A DNA stretch of 64,000 nt, from positions 4,697,029-4,761,028 of the forward strand of contig NC_004347.2 of assembly GCF_000146165.2 (NCBI RefSeq). Reading direction: 5' to 3'. This DNA is from Shewanella oneidensis MR-1. Lineage in GTDB: Bacteria > Pseudomonadota > Gammaproteobacteria > Enterobacterales > Shewanellaceae. The position numbers and the translations under genes were made by a program. The notes beneath the pieces were generated by a model, which ran no database searches, was not told the DNA's origin, and saw only the letters and a list, made by a program, of their open reading frames with translations. Shown one piece after another: positions 1 through 8,604 of the stretch; the first letter of the stretch is position 1; the number at the start of each line of letters is the position of its first letter.

Positions 1-1
1 C

Positions 2-544
2 ACTGAAGACAAGGCTGAAGAGGTCACACTAGAGCCTGTCGCTGTGCAAGAATCCCAAGCTTCGCTCACTCAACCTGATGAAGATCCTAATCGCATCCTC
101 ACCGCAGAGGATCTACCCAATCCAAACGAGATTGAGATTGGCGGCAGTTTCGCTAAATTTATGGGCGCAAATGTTGACCCCGCAGCTAAAACAGCAGCGC
201 TACGAGCCTTGTGGAAACAACCGCATTTCAATGAGATAGATGGTCTTTTGGAATATGCGCTCGACTACAGCAATCAGCCTAAGCTGACACCCGAGGTATC
301 CGCCGAGTTAGCCCAAAAAGTATTCCGCTTTATCACCAAAGACAATGAAGAGTCAGACGAAGATCCGACCTCAAGGCCAGAGGATGCGGTGATGAGCGCA
401 GAAAATACAATAGAATCAAAAAACAGTGATGTCGAAACCCAATTAGCTACCTCGCAGATTGCGGACAATTTGGATGGGGAGGCTGATGACCTACCCCAAA
501 ATGCACCAGAGCCGTTAGCTCAGATGCAAAAGCCAGTTGTTTAA
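2..544 (+). CDS. DUF3306-type protein, C-terminal part (5' end outside window)
   Basis: The reading frame is open from base 2, so this is the 3' part of a longer gene; the GTG at 44 is an internal codon, not a convincing start. The visible part is about 180 residues, acidic, with a central block (FAKFMG, then ALWKQPHFN) that resembles the DUF3306 family, which accompanies formate dehydrogenase loci. The tail is low-complexity and rich in D, E, N and Q. No membrane segment is visible. It lies 170 bases upstream of the ferredoxin-like gene on the same strand and probably belongs to the same maturation cluster. Its molecular role is unknown. The family call comes from pattern memory. Confidence 0.75.
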   Translation, partial: TEDKAEEVTLEPVAVQESQASLTQPDEDPNRILTAEDLPNPNEIEIGGSFAKFMGANVDPAAKTAALRALWKQPHFNEIDGLLEYALDYSNQPKLTPEVSAELAQKVFRFITKDNEESDEDPTSRPEDAVMSAENTIESKNSDVETQLATSQIADNLDGEADDLPQNAPEPLAQMQKPVV

Positions 545-714
545 CGTCAGTTTAGCTAATTTTTATGTCCACAACTTTGGTATGTGAATTGCTGTACTAA
601 GGAATAAAACTTAGATAAAAGCAGAAAAGGCAATAACTTAGTGTCACACCACCGCCCAAATCTGCAGCAAAACAGCTTTAATAGAGCAGCCAAAGTACTG
701 TTCAGGAACGCAAT

Positions 715-2391
715 GTGAGCACTCATTTGATGACCAATCAAACCCAGCTTGCGCTAAAACAAGCGCGGCAAAATGTGTTAGCCCAAACGCAGATTTTACA
801 GAATCTGATCCCACCAACAGTGAGTTATACCACTGAAGGAACAGTGCTAATTATCGGTCCAGAGGATCTTGCACGCCTCGCTGCGGACAAATTGTCCACT
901 ATGGCGAGTCGAGTGATTTTGGCTAACGAAGCCATTACCAGCCAAGACGAAACACACCTTGAGCGCGTGATGGCAGCGGCGACGAATGTCGAAAGCTACT
1001 ACAACAAACTCATTGGCATTAAAGGATTTTTAGGTCAATTCCAAGTTAGCGTTGAGCATCAAAATGGCGCCGCGGAGCTGAGTCTGGTGGCGATTCGTAA
1101 ACCGCATTTTGACATGGTACTCGATTTAAGCAGCACCCCTTGCTTAAATCTTGAAATGCTACCACCGGGTTATTTCTATGTCGGCCAAGACGAAGCGAAG
1201 CTTGCCGAAGCGCTGGAGCAACTGCCTGAACTTGTTGGCAAGTTTGATAAACCTCGCTATGTCAAAATTAATGCTGATCTTTGTGCCCATGACCGCAATG
1301 GTATCAACGGCTGTAACCGTTGCCTCAACTTCTGTCCAGCAGATGCGATTAGCAGCGTCGCGAAGAAAATTGAGGTTGATCCTTACCTGTGCCATGGCGC
1401 CGGAAGCTGTGCGAGCACCTGTCCAACGGGAGCCATTAGTTACGATTTGCCAACACCGCAGGCTCTACATTCTTACCTGAATAAAATGATTAGTCGTTAC
1501 CGCGAGCAGGCCCAAACTGCACCCGTGATCCTATTTCACGACAACGCGGTTGGCGCTGGCTTTATCAACGACGACTTAGCGGGGGATGTATTACCAGTCG
1601 CCCTTGAAGAAATCACCGTTGCCAGTATCGACCATTGGTTAGCGGCATTGGCTTGGGGCGCCCGCCAAGTGTTAGTTCTCAATACTGAGGCGACGGCCCC
1701 CACGCTCACGCAAATGCTGAAAGGTGAACTTGCCTTAGCAAACAGCATATTAGATGAAATGGGTCAGCCTCAGCGGCTCAGTCTTATCGACCCAAGTATG
1801 CTGGCCAATTTAGCATCCGTGCTCGACATTAGCCTTGATTGGCCAGTGATAGTGCCCGGGGCCTTTGCTTCATCCACTAAACGTAACACCTTGTTTGAAG
1901 CGATTGACCATCTGAACAGCCAAGCGGGCGAAATCAATACTTGTTTAAGTATCAACAACGTTCCCTACGGCAAAGTCAGTGTCAATGTCGAAAAATGCAC
2001 TCTCTGTATGTCCTGCGTGGCGATTTGCCCGACCATGGCATTACAAGATGGTGGCGACAAACCTGCACTACACTTTATTGAGCAAAACTGTGTGCAGTGT
2101 GGCCTATGCGAGTCTGCTTGCCCTGAAAAGGTCATCAGTCTCACACCACAAATTAACTTTGATAAAGCTGCTCGTCAGCAACAACACACCCTGAAAGAAG
2201 AAGCCCCCTTCGAATGTATTCGCTGCGGCTCTCCTTTTGCGACCCAATCTATGGTGCATCGGATGCTGGATATGGTCGGCGCGCACAGTGCATTTTCAGC
2301 CAATATTGAACGCTTGAAAATGTGCGGCGACTGCCGGGTAAAAGACATGTTTGAAGACATTCTTCAAGATCCTGAAAAGCAACTGCGATAA
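715..2391 (+). CDS. Polyferredoxin-like 4Fe-4S protein of the formate dehydrogenase cluster
   Basis: A 558-residue cytoplasmic iron-sulfur protein. It has two pairs of ferredoxin-type cysteine motifs, one near residues 190-240 (CNRCLNFCP, then CASTCP) and one near 428-470 (CTLCMSCVAICP, then CVQCGLCESACP). Two further CxxC-like pairs lie near the C-terminus (CIRCG, CGDC). The GTG at 715 has AGGA at 704-707 with good spacing; ATG 730 is an alternative start. No signal peptide is seen. It is followed 10 bases later by a TorD-type chaperone and then by the fdh genes, so a role in electron transfer to, or maturation of, formate dehydrogenase is likely. That role is inferred from context. Confidence 0.85.
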   Translation: MSTHLMTNQTQLALKQARQNVLAQTQILQNLIPPTVSYTTEGTVLIIGPEDLARLAADKLSTMASRVILANEAITSQDETHLERVMAAATNVESYYNKLIGIKGFLGQFQVSVEHQNGAAELSLVAIRKPHFDMVLDLSSTPCLNLEMLPPGYFYVGQDEAKLAEALEQLPELVGKFDKPRYVKINADLCAHDRNGINGCNRCLNFCPADAISSVAKKIEVDPYLCHGAGSCASTCPTGAISYDLPTPQALHSYLNKMISRYREQAQTAPVILFHDNAVGAGFINDDLAGDVLPVALEEITVASIDHWLAALAWGARQVLVLNTEATAPTLTQMLKGELALANSILDEMGQPQRLSLIDPSMLANLASVLDISLDWPVIVPGAFASSTKRNTLFEAIDHLNSQAGEINTCLSINNVPYGKVSVNVEKCTLCMSCVAICPTMALQDGGDKPALHFIEQNCVQCGLCESACPEKVISLTPQINFDKAARQQQHTLKEEAPFECIRCGSPFATQSMVHRMLDMVGAHSAFSANIERLKMCGDCRVKDMFEDILQDPEKQLR

Positions 2392-2401
2392 GAGATCCGC
2401 T

Positions 2402-3079
2402 ATGACCGAATCAGTAAGACAAGTATCAGAAAACGATCAGTTGAGAGCCGATATCTATCAACTGTTGGCCGCCCTATTGCGTCGCCATCCTAGCCTTGAG
2501 CTGCTGCAATTTTTGGCCAATCTTGAAATCGATGCCAATGAAGACAATGAGATGACCAAGGCTTGGTTATCTCTGCAACTGGCGGCAAAACAGTTCACCA
2601 GTGAACAATTAGAGGATGAATATTTTGCGTTATTCCTCGGCGTAGGTTGCGGCGAGATCCTGCCCTATGGCAGTTGGTTTATGACAGGTTCATTAATGGA
2701 TAAGCCACTGGCTCTGCTGCGCCAAGACTTGATGCAACTCGGTTTTGAGCGCGAAGAAAACGTTAAAGAGCCTGAAGATCATGTGGCTGCGCTGTGCGAA
2801 GTCATGGGCACATTGATCCTTGAAGCCCCAGGCTATCGCCAACTGGCATTTTACCAACGCCATATGGGCAGTTGGATCCAACGCTTCTGTGACAATTTAG
2901 CTAAAGCACCAAGCGCCGCCTTTTATGCCACAGTCGCAGAGCTTGCGAAAGCATTTTTCAAGATGGAAGCCGCCGAGTTTGAACAACTCAGTTTAGATAT
3001 TCCCGTTAATTGTCCTGGCAGTGCAGAGCTACAGCCCGCTGCAAGTGATGTAAAAAAACAAGCGGAATTAATGAACTAA
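2402..3079 (+). CDS. TorD-family molybdoenzyme chaperone
   Basis: A 225-residue all-helical protein of the TorD/DmsD type. It keeps the family's central acidic and glycine pattern (EDEYFALFLGVG, then LPYGSWFMTG) and the EPEDHVAALCEVMG stretch typical of these chaperones. They bind the twin-arginine leader and apoenzyme of molybdenum or tungsten oxidoreductases before export. The frame is open further upstream to 2351, but that would overlap the preceding gene. ATG 2402, 10 bases after the preceding stop, is preferred although its ribosome binding site is weak. The likely clients are the two FdhA proteins encoded downstream, which both carry Tat leaders. Confidence 0.85.
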   Translation: MTESVRQVSENDQLRADIYQLLAALLRRHPSLELLQFLANLEIDANEDNEMTKAWLSLQLAAKQFTSEQLEDEYFALFLGVGCGEILPYGSWFMTGSLMDKPLALLRQDLMQLGFEREENVKEPEDHVAALCEVMGTLILEAPGYRQLAFYQRHMGSWIQRFCDNLAKAPSAAFYATVAELAKAFFKMEAAEFEQLSLDIPVNCPGSAELQPAASDVKKQAELMN

Positions 3080-3129
3080 AAGGCAACTTGCGATGAGCAT
3101 CTGCATGCCTACCGCATATAAGTTTGATA

Positions 3130-3183
3130 GGCAAAGGTGGGCTTAAAGTTCACCTTTGCCACAAAAAGGAAGCTTAAGCTTCC
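3130..3183 (+). promoter_or_regulatory. Two consecutive inverted repeats upstream of the first fdh set
   Basis: GGCAAAGGTG (3130-3139) pairs with CACCTTTGCC (3151-3160) across an 11-base loop. Seven bases later GGAAGCTTAAGCTTCC (3168-3183) is a perfect 16-base palindrome. Both lie between the chaperone stop and the ribosome binding site of the small Tat protein. There is no long T-run after the first hairpin, so a leader structure, an RNA processing or stabilising element, or a leaky terminator are all possible. Confidence 0.5.
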
Positions 3184-3241
3184 ACAGTAACCGAGGTGGT
3201 CTGGCTACAAATCACCTCACTCAGTAACACAAGGAGACACT

Positions 3242-3439
3242 ATGAAGAAGCAAGCTTCCGACATGGGCCGTCGTCAACTGCTCAAAGCATTGGCTCTTGG
3301 CAGTGCGGCTGGCGCGGTCGCGACGGTGAGTAGCCAAGCATTGGCTGCCACACCCACTGTTGCCCCAAGCGAACCTAAGAGTGACAACTATCGCGAAACC
3401 GACCATATCCGTAATTACTATGCGTCGTTGAACAACTAA
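3242..3439 (+). CDS. Small Tat-signal protein of the formate dehydrogenase locus (first copy)
   Basis: A 65-residue protein whose N-terminus has a twin-arginine motif (GRRQLLKAL) followed by a hydrophobic alanine-rich stretch and an AxA-type site near residue 35. About 30 residues remain after it. AAGGAGACACT precedes the ATG with ideal spacing. It matches the short Tat-target proteins found directly before fdhA in epsilon- and gamma-proteobacterial formate dehydrogenase operons. The gene stops 17 bases before fdhA. Its role is unknown; it may be a small periplasmic subunit or assembly partner. A paralogue precedes the second fdhA at 8387-8587. Confidence 0.85.
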   Translation: MKKQASDMGRRQLLKALALGSAAGAVATVSSQALAATPTVAPSEPKSDNYRETDHIRNYYASLNN

Positions 3440-3456
3440 CCAGAGGAGTGTGTGTG

Positions 3457-6306
3457 ATGCGATTAACCCGCAAAACAGACCCAGTTGTCGAGCCCAAAGT
3501 GCCCGCCCTCGGTCTCAATCGTCGCCAATTTTTAAAATCCGCAGGTCTTGCCACGGGTGGTATTGCTGCGGCTTCAATGCTTGGCACAGGCATGATGCGT
3601 AAAGCAGAAGCTAAAGATATCCCCCACAATGCGCCAACTGAAGTCAAGCGTACCATTTGCTCTCACTGCTCAGTAGGTTGTGGTGTGTATGCAGAAGTGC
3701 AAAATGGCGTGTGGACAGGCCAAGAACCTGCATTTGACCACCCCTTCAACCAAGGCGGTCACTGTGCTAAAGGGGCTGCGCTGCGTGAACACGGCCATGG
3801 TGAAAAACGCCTTAAATACCCAATGAAATTAGAAGGCGGCAAGTGGAAGAAGATCTCTTGGGATCAGGCCATCAATGAAGTAGGCGATAAAATGATGGCG
3901 ATTCGTCAAGAATCAGGTCCTGACTCTATCTACTTTATGGGTAGTGCTAAGTTTTCTAACGAACAGGCTTATTTATATCGCAAATTCGCGGCACTGTGGG
4001 GCACAAACAACGTCGACCACTCAGCCCGCATTTGTCACTCTACCACAGTAGCCGGTGTTGCAAACACATGGGGCTACGGTGCGCAAACCAACTCAGTTAA
4101 CGATATTCGCCACTCAAAATGTATCTTATTTGTTGGTTCTAACCCCAGTGAAGCGCACCCTGTCGCTATGCAACACATTTTGGTAGCTAAAGAGCGCGGC
4201 GCCAAAATTATCGTAGTTGATCCTCGTTTCACCCGTACTGCAGCGAAATCTGACGAGTACGTGCATATCCGCCCAGGTACCGATATTCCGTTTATCTATG
4301 GCCTGTTATGGCACATTTTTGAAAATGGCTGGGAAGATAAAGACTTTATCAAGCGCCGCGTTTACGGCATGGAACGTATCCGCGAAGAAGTGAAAAAGTA
4401 TACTCCAGAAGAAGTTGAAAACGTGGTGGGCGCGCCTAAGGCACAAATGTATCGCGTCGCTAAGATGATGGCTGAAACGAAACCCGGTAGCATTGTATGG
4501 TGCATGGGTGGCACTCAACACCACGTTGGCAACGCTAACACCCGCTCGTACTGTATTTTACAGTTAGCGCTGGGCAACATGGGTGTTACAGGTGGTGGCA
4601 CTAACATTTTTCGTGGTCACGATAACGTCCAAGGCGCTTCAGACTTTGGCCTATCGTTTGACGACTTACCCGGCTACTTCGGTTTAACGTCTGGTTCCTG
4701 GGCTCACTGGGCAAACGTATGGGACTTAGATCCTAAGTGGGTCACAAGCCGTTTTGATCAAGGTGAGTACTTAGGTCAGTCTCCCCAAACCTCTCCTGGG
4801 ATCCCATGTTCTCGCTGGCACGATGGTGTACTGGAAGATAAAACCAAGATCGCACAGAAGGATAATATCCGTTTAGCGTTCTTCTGGGGCCAATCGGTCA
4901 ACACCGAAACTCGTGGCCGCGAAGTACGTCAAGCATTGGATAAAATGGATACAGTGGTAGTTGTCGACCCATTCCCAACCATGGCTGGTGTAATGCACCA
5001 ACGTAAAGATGGTGTGTATCTGTTACCTGCTGCGACCCAATTTGAAACCTATGGCTCAGTCTCTGCAACTAACCGCTCAATTCAATGGCGCTCTAAAGTG
5101 ATTGAGCCACTGTTTGAATCACTGCCAGATCACGTGATTATGTGCAAACTTGCTAAAAAGGTGGGGATTGATAAAGAGCTATTCAAGCATATTAAGGTCA
5201 ATGGTGAAGAACCGCTGATTGAAGATATTGTCCGTGAATACAACAGAGGTATGTGGACAATTGGCTACACAGGTCAAAGCCCTGAGCGTTTAAAAATGCA
5301 CCAAGAAAACTGGGGCACATTTAATGTTGATAGCTTAGAAGCACCTGGTGGCCCAGCCAAAGGTGAGACCTATGGTTTGCCTTGGCCATGCTGGGGTACG
5401 CCAGAGATGAAACACCCTGGCTCCCACATTTTGTATAACGAAACAAAGCATGTTAAAGACGGTGGTGGCTCTTTCCGCGCCCGCTTTGGTGTCGAGCGAA
5501 ATGGCGTCAATCTTCTTTCAGAAGAAGCTTACTCTGCGGGTAGTGAAATCCAAGATGGTTATCCTGAATTTACCGCTGACATGCTCAAGCAATTGGGTTG
5601 GTGGGATGATTTAACCGAAGACGAGAAAAAATACGCTGAAGGAAAAAACTGGAAAACAGATATTTCTGGCGGTATTCAACGTGTTGTCATTAAGCATGGC
5701 TGTATTCCCTATGGCAATGGTAAGGCCCGCGCGGTGGTATGGAATTTCCCCGATGATATCCCGCTGCACCGCGAACCACTTTACACTCCTCGTCGAGACT
5801 TAGTCGCTAAGTACCCAACCTACGAAGACCGTATGGTTGCACGTCTACCGACGCTTTATAAGTCCATTCAGGACAAGGACTTTGCCAAAGACTTCCCACT
5901 GGCGCTCACATCGGGTCGTTTAGTGGAATACGAAGGCGGTGGTGAAGAAACTCGCTCTAACCCTTGGTTAGCTGAGCTACAACAAGAAATGTTTATCGAA
6001 ATAAGCCCGGCAGACGCTGCTGACCGTGGTATCCGTGACGGTGACAATGTCTTTGTTCATAGCCCTGAAGGCGCCAAGATCACAGTGAAGGCAATGGTGA
6101 CACCACGGGTTGTTCCGGGTGAATGTTTTATGCCGTACCACTTCGCAGGGGTATTTGAAGGTGAAAGCCTTGCGAAAAATTATCCTGAAGGCACAGTGCC
6201 TTACGTGATAGGCGAATCAGCAAACACCATTTTAACTTATGGCTATGACGTTGTGACTCAGATGCAAGAAACTAAGTCCAGCCTCTGCCAAATAAGCAAA
6301 GCCTAA
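3457..6306 (+). CDS. fdhA: Formate dehydrogenase catalytic subunit, Cys type (first copy)
   Basis: A 949-residue molybdopterin oxidoreductase that oxidises formate to CO2 in the periplasm. A Tat leader (NRRQFLK near residue 22) is followed by a 4Fe-4S motif (CSHCSVGCG, then GGHCAKGA) and the bis-MGD domains. The active-site residue is Cys193 (TGT at 4033-4035) in RICHSTTVAG, where selenoenzymes carry selenocysteine; no in-frame TGA is present. ATG 3457 has AGAGGAG eight bases upstream; the frame also opens at GTG 3448, but that lies inside the binding site. It is followed by fdhB after 26 bases. A second, closely similar fdhA lies at 8605-11457. Confidence 0.95.
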   Translation: MRLTRKTDPVVEPKVPALGLNRRQFLKSAGLATGGIAAASMLGTGMMRKAEAKDIPHNAPTEVKRTICSHCSVGCGVYAEVQNGVWTGQEPAFDHPFNQGGHCAKGAALREHGHGEKRLKYPMKLEGGKWKKISWDQAINEVGDKMMAIRQESGPDSIYFMGSAKFSNEQAYLYRKFAALWGTNNVDHSARICHSTTVAGVANTWGYGAQTNSVNDIRHSKCILFVGSNPSEAHPVAMQHILVAKERGAKIIVVDPRFTRTAAKSDEYVHIRPGTDIPFIYGLLWHIFENGWEDKDFIKRRVYGMERIREEVKKYTPEEVENVVGAPKAQMYRVAKMMAETKPGSIVWCMGGTQHHVGNANTRSYCILQLALGNMGVTGGGTNIFRGHDNVQGASDFGLSFDDLPGYFGLTSGSWAHWANVWDLDPKWVTSRFDQGEYLGQSPQTSPGIPCSRWHDGVLEDKTKIAQKDNIRLAFFWGQSVNTETRGREVRQALDKMDTVVVVDPFPTMAGVMHQRKDGVYLLPAATQFETYGSVSATNRSIQWRSKVIEPLFESLPDHVIMCKLAKKVGIDKELFKHIKVNGEEPLIEDIVREYNRGMWTIGYTGQSPERLKMHQENWGTFNVDSLEAPGGPAKGETYGLPWPCWGTPEMKHPGSHILYNETKHVKDGGGSFRARFGVERNGVNLLSEEAYSAGSEIQDGYPEFTADMLKQLGWWDDLTEDEKKYAEGKNWKTDISGGIQRVVIKHGCIPYGNGKARAVVWNFPDDIPLHREPLYTPRRDLVAKYPTYEDRMVARLPTLYKSIQDKDFAKDFPLALTSGRLVEYEGGGEETRSNPWLAELQQEMFIEISPADAADRGIRDGDNVFVHSPEGAKITVKAMVTPRVVPGECFMPYHFAGVFEGESLAKNYPEGTVPYVIGESANTILTYGYDVVTQMQETKSSLCQISKA

Positions 6307-6332
6307 CCTACTTGATGAGGAGATAAGCCATT

Positions 6333-6929
6333 ATGGCAGTCATGAAATTTCTATGTGACACCAAACGCTGCATCGAGTGTAACGGCTGCGTCACAGCATG
6401 TAAAAACGAAAACGACTCTGCACTAGAGTGGGGTATTCAACGTCGCCGCGTGGTGACAATTAACGATGGTCAACCAGGTGAAGCATCCATTTCAGTAGCA
6501 TGTATGCACTGTACCGACGCTCCTTGCATGGCCGTATGTCCGGCAGATTGTTTCTACCGTACTGACGATGGCATTGTGCTGCATAACAAAGATACCTGTA
6601 TCGGTTGTGGTTACTGCTTCTATGCCTGTCCGTTTGGTGCACCACAATTTCCGAAGAAAACTGCCTTCGGTAGCCGCGGTAAAATGGATAAGTGTACTTT
6701 CTGTGCCGGTGGCCCAGAAGAAACCTTCTCCGAAGCCGAGCATAAGAAATACGGTGCAAACCGTATTGCCGAAGGCAAGCTACCCATGTGTGCAGAGCTT
6801 TGTGCAACCAAAGCACTGCTTGCGGGTGATGCGGAAGTGGTATCAAACATCTACCGTCAACGTATGGCCTCTCGAGGCAATCCTAACGTGATTTGGGGCT
6901 ACAACCCCAAGACCGGTGAGATTAACTAA
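6333..6929 (+). CDS. fdhB: Formate dehydrogenase iron-sulfur subunit (first copy)
   Basis: A 198-residue electron-transfer subunit with four ferredoxin-type cysteine clusters: CIECNGCVTAC near the N-terminus, CMHCTDAPCMAVCP, CIGCGYCFYACP, and a last set with CTFC and later cysteines. It would carry electrons from FdhA to cytochrome b FdhC. It has no leader of its own and would be co-exported with FdhA. A GAGGAG binding site lies about 12 bases before the ATG. Compared with the second copy (189 residues), it has a longer C-terminus ending in a WGYNPKTG segment. Confidence 0.95.
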   Translation: MAVMKFLCDTKRCIECNGCVTACKNENDSALEWGIQRRRVVTINDGQPGEASISVACMHCTDAPCMAVCPADCFYRTDDGIVLHNKDTCIGCGYCFYACPFGAPQFPKKTAFGSRGKMDKCTFCAGGPEETFSEAEHKKYGANRIAEGKLPMCAELCATKALLAGDAEVVSNIYRQRMASRGNPNVIWGYNPKTGEIN

Positions 6930-6978
6930 GCAGAGTGAAGGTTAGGGAGTCATCCCTAACCTCTGGCAAGGAGTGAAA

Positions 6979-8007
6979 ATGTTAAACAAACAGTTAAACA
7001 AATCACTGCGCAGTCTGTTTGCTCTGATGGTACTCGTGATGGGATTGGGACTAGGCTCAGTAATGAGCGCAAGCCCAGTACAGGCAAGTGATCAGCAATC
7101 GAGCCAACAACAGGCGAAAGCGCAAACCAGCGAAGCCGATCTGTGGCGCGCGGTAAAGTCAGGTGAAACTGGCTACACCACGGCCGAAGGCGTCGAAGCT
7201 GGAGTGTTGATTAACGTTGCCGGCAACCAAGGTAAAGAACTGAGAAATCAATATATCACCCCGATTATGGCCCTTGCGGTTACGGGTGTGTTTGGCGTTT
7301 TCTTACTGTTTTATTTGGTGAATGGCCCCTCAAAACTCAGCCACGGCTTTTCAGGCAAAATGGTTGTACGTTGGTCAAAGGCGGATTTATGGATCCACTG
7401 GATCATGGCAATTAGCTGTCTTGTGCTGATGTTTACCGGCTTAACTATTATGCTCGGTAAGCATGTAGTGCAAGAACTGCTCGGGCCGGATATCTGGGCA
7501 CCGCTGATCTATGGCAGTAAAACCGTGCACGACTGGGCAGGCCCTATCTTTATCGTGTCGTGGATTGTCTGCGTGGTGAAATGGATGCCGCTACAAACCT
7601 TTAAGATGTATGATCTTAAATGGTTCTTAGTGGTCGGTGGCTACATCAACTTTGGTCCATTCAAAGGTAAGCACCCTGACAGTGGTTTTGCTAACGCTGG
7701 TGAAAAAATGTGGTTCTGGACACTGACCCTATTCGGGCTGTTTATCAGTGTTTCAGGCATCATGTTAGTGCTCCCCGGCTTAGACCTGCCCCGTGAAGCC
7801 TCAATGGCCGCGCTGCTGATCCACTCGATCAGTGCCGTTATCCTAATAGCCTTTACGATTGTGCATATCTGGATGGCGACCGTGCTCAGCGAAGGCGGTA
7901 TGGAGTGCATGAAGTCAGGCTATTGTGATGAAAACTGGGCAATCCAGCATCACAATTTGTGGTATGACGAAATCAAAGCCAACGGCAGCTTGCGTTATAA
8001 AGACTAA
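6979..8007 (+). CDS. fdhC: Formate dehydrogenase cytochrome b subunit (first copy)
   Basis: A 342-residue integral membrane protein. An N-terminal signal-like hydrophobic segment (about residues 10-36) and a soluble stretch of about 55 residues precede four further membrane segments of the cytochrome b gamma-subunit type. Candidate haem histidines lie in WIHWIMA, KTVHDW and in the VHIW segment near residue 295. It anchors the FdhAB heterodimer and passes electrons to quinone. ATG 6979 has AAGGAG at 6968-6973; an in-frame GTG at 6973 lies within that binding site. A terminator follows at 8033-8061, which closes the first operon. Confidence 0.92.
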   Translation: MLNKQLNKSLRSLFALMVLVMGLGLGSVMSASPVQASDQQSSQQQAKAQTSEADLWRAVKSGETGYTTAEGVEAGVLINVAGNQGKELRNQYITPIMALAVTGVFGVFLLFYLVNGPSKLSHGFSGKMVVRWSKADLWIHWIMAISCLVLMFTGLTIMLGKHVVQELLGPDIWAPLIYGSKTVHDWAGPIFIVSWIVCVVKWMPLQTFKMYDLKWFLVVGGYINFGPFKGKHPDSGFANAGEKMWFWTLTLFGLFISVSGIMLVLPGLDLPREASMAALLIHSISAVILIAFTIVHIWMATVLSEGGMECMKSGYCDENWAIQHHNLWYDEIKANGSLRYKD

Positions 8008-8032
8008 CTAAAGCGATATGCTAAACCCGATA

Positions 8033-8061
8033 AAACACCTCGCACTGCGGGGTGTTTTTTT
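8033..8061 (+). terminator. Rho-independent terminator after first fdh operon
   Basis: AACACCTCGC pairs with a GCGGGGTGTT arm across a short loop and is followed by a run of seven T residues. It sits 26 bases after the fdhC stop, so the two fdh sets are likely separate transcription units. Confidence 0.85.
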
Positions 8062-8386
8062 ACCCAAAAACAAAAAAACACATTATTAACAAGTGATTAA
8101 TATCCCAATAAACACGGCACTGTTTTGCCATCTCAACCGAATAGCCAAACCATGAGCAAGTTAACGCTTTTGGACATGCGCGTCACCTTCTGTAGTCGCA
8201 AACTGTTCTAGATCAAATCCTACTCAATTTTTTCCTACTATATTGCCGTCACGCGCGATGATTAACGGCAAGCAAGATGATTTAATTATCTTTTTCACCT
8301 CTAATCTTCACTTTTTGATAACAAGCACCATCTCCTCGAAAAGTCGCGCCGTCCCAAAAACCATAACCCCTATTTCAGGAGTCAGC
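8062..8386 (+). promoter_or_regulatory. Leader region of the second fdh operon
   Basis: The 325 bases between the terminator and the second small Tat gene hold no convincing gene; an open frame from 8243 is only an upstream extension of that gene. A TATATT near 8238-8243 could be a -10 box. No certain FNR, CRP or ArcA site was identified by eye. AGGAG at 8377-8381 is the binding site for the downstream gene. Confidence 0.35.
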
Positions 8387-8587
8387 ATGAAGCAACAACC
8401 TAGCGATTTATCTCGCCGTTCTTTGCTTAAAGCACTCACCGTTGGCAGCGTAGCCGGCGCAGCAATTGCCGCTACCGGCATCAGTGCAGCCCAAGCCAGC
8501 GAGAGCAGCAAGGTAACAACTAAAGAGCCTAAGGGTTACCACGAAACTGCGCACATTATCAGCTATTACGATAGCCTGCGTAGCTAA
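8387..8587 (+). CDS. Small Tat-signal protein of the formate dehydrogenase locus (second copy)
   Basis: A 66-residue paralogue of the protein at 3242-3439. It has a twin-arginine motif (SRRSLLKAL), a hydrophobic alanine/glycine stretch, an AQA-type cleavage region and a short mature part ending in a conserved H-I-[IR]-x-Y-Y block shared with the first copy. ATG 8387 with AGGAG five bases upstream is preferred over the longer frame opening at 8243. The gene stops 17 bases before the second fdhA, the same spacing as in the first set. Function unknown. Confidence 0.85.
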   Translation: MKQQPSDLSRRSLLKALTVGSVAGAAIAATGISAAQASESSKVTTKEPKGYHETAHIISYYDSLRS

Positions 8588-8604
8588 TCTAGGAGAAGTC
8601 AGCG

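Noticed and set aside
1151..1480. A 109-residue frame inside the polyferredoxin gene
   Set aside because: It is a shadow of the main frame with no family motif and no ribosome binding site.
6460..6846. A 128-residue minus-strand frame across fdhB
   Set aside because: It mirrors the cysteine-rich codons of fdhB; a similar shadow occurs over the second fdhB.
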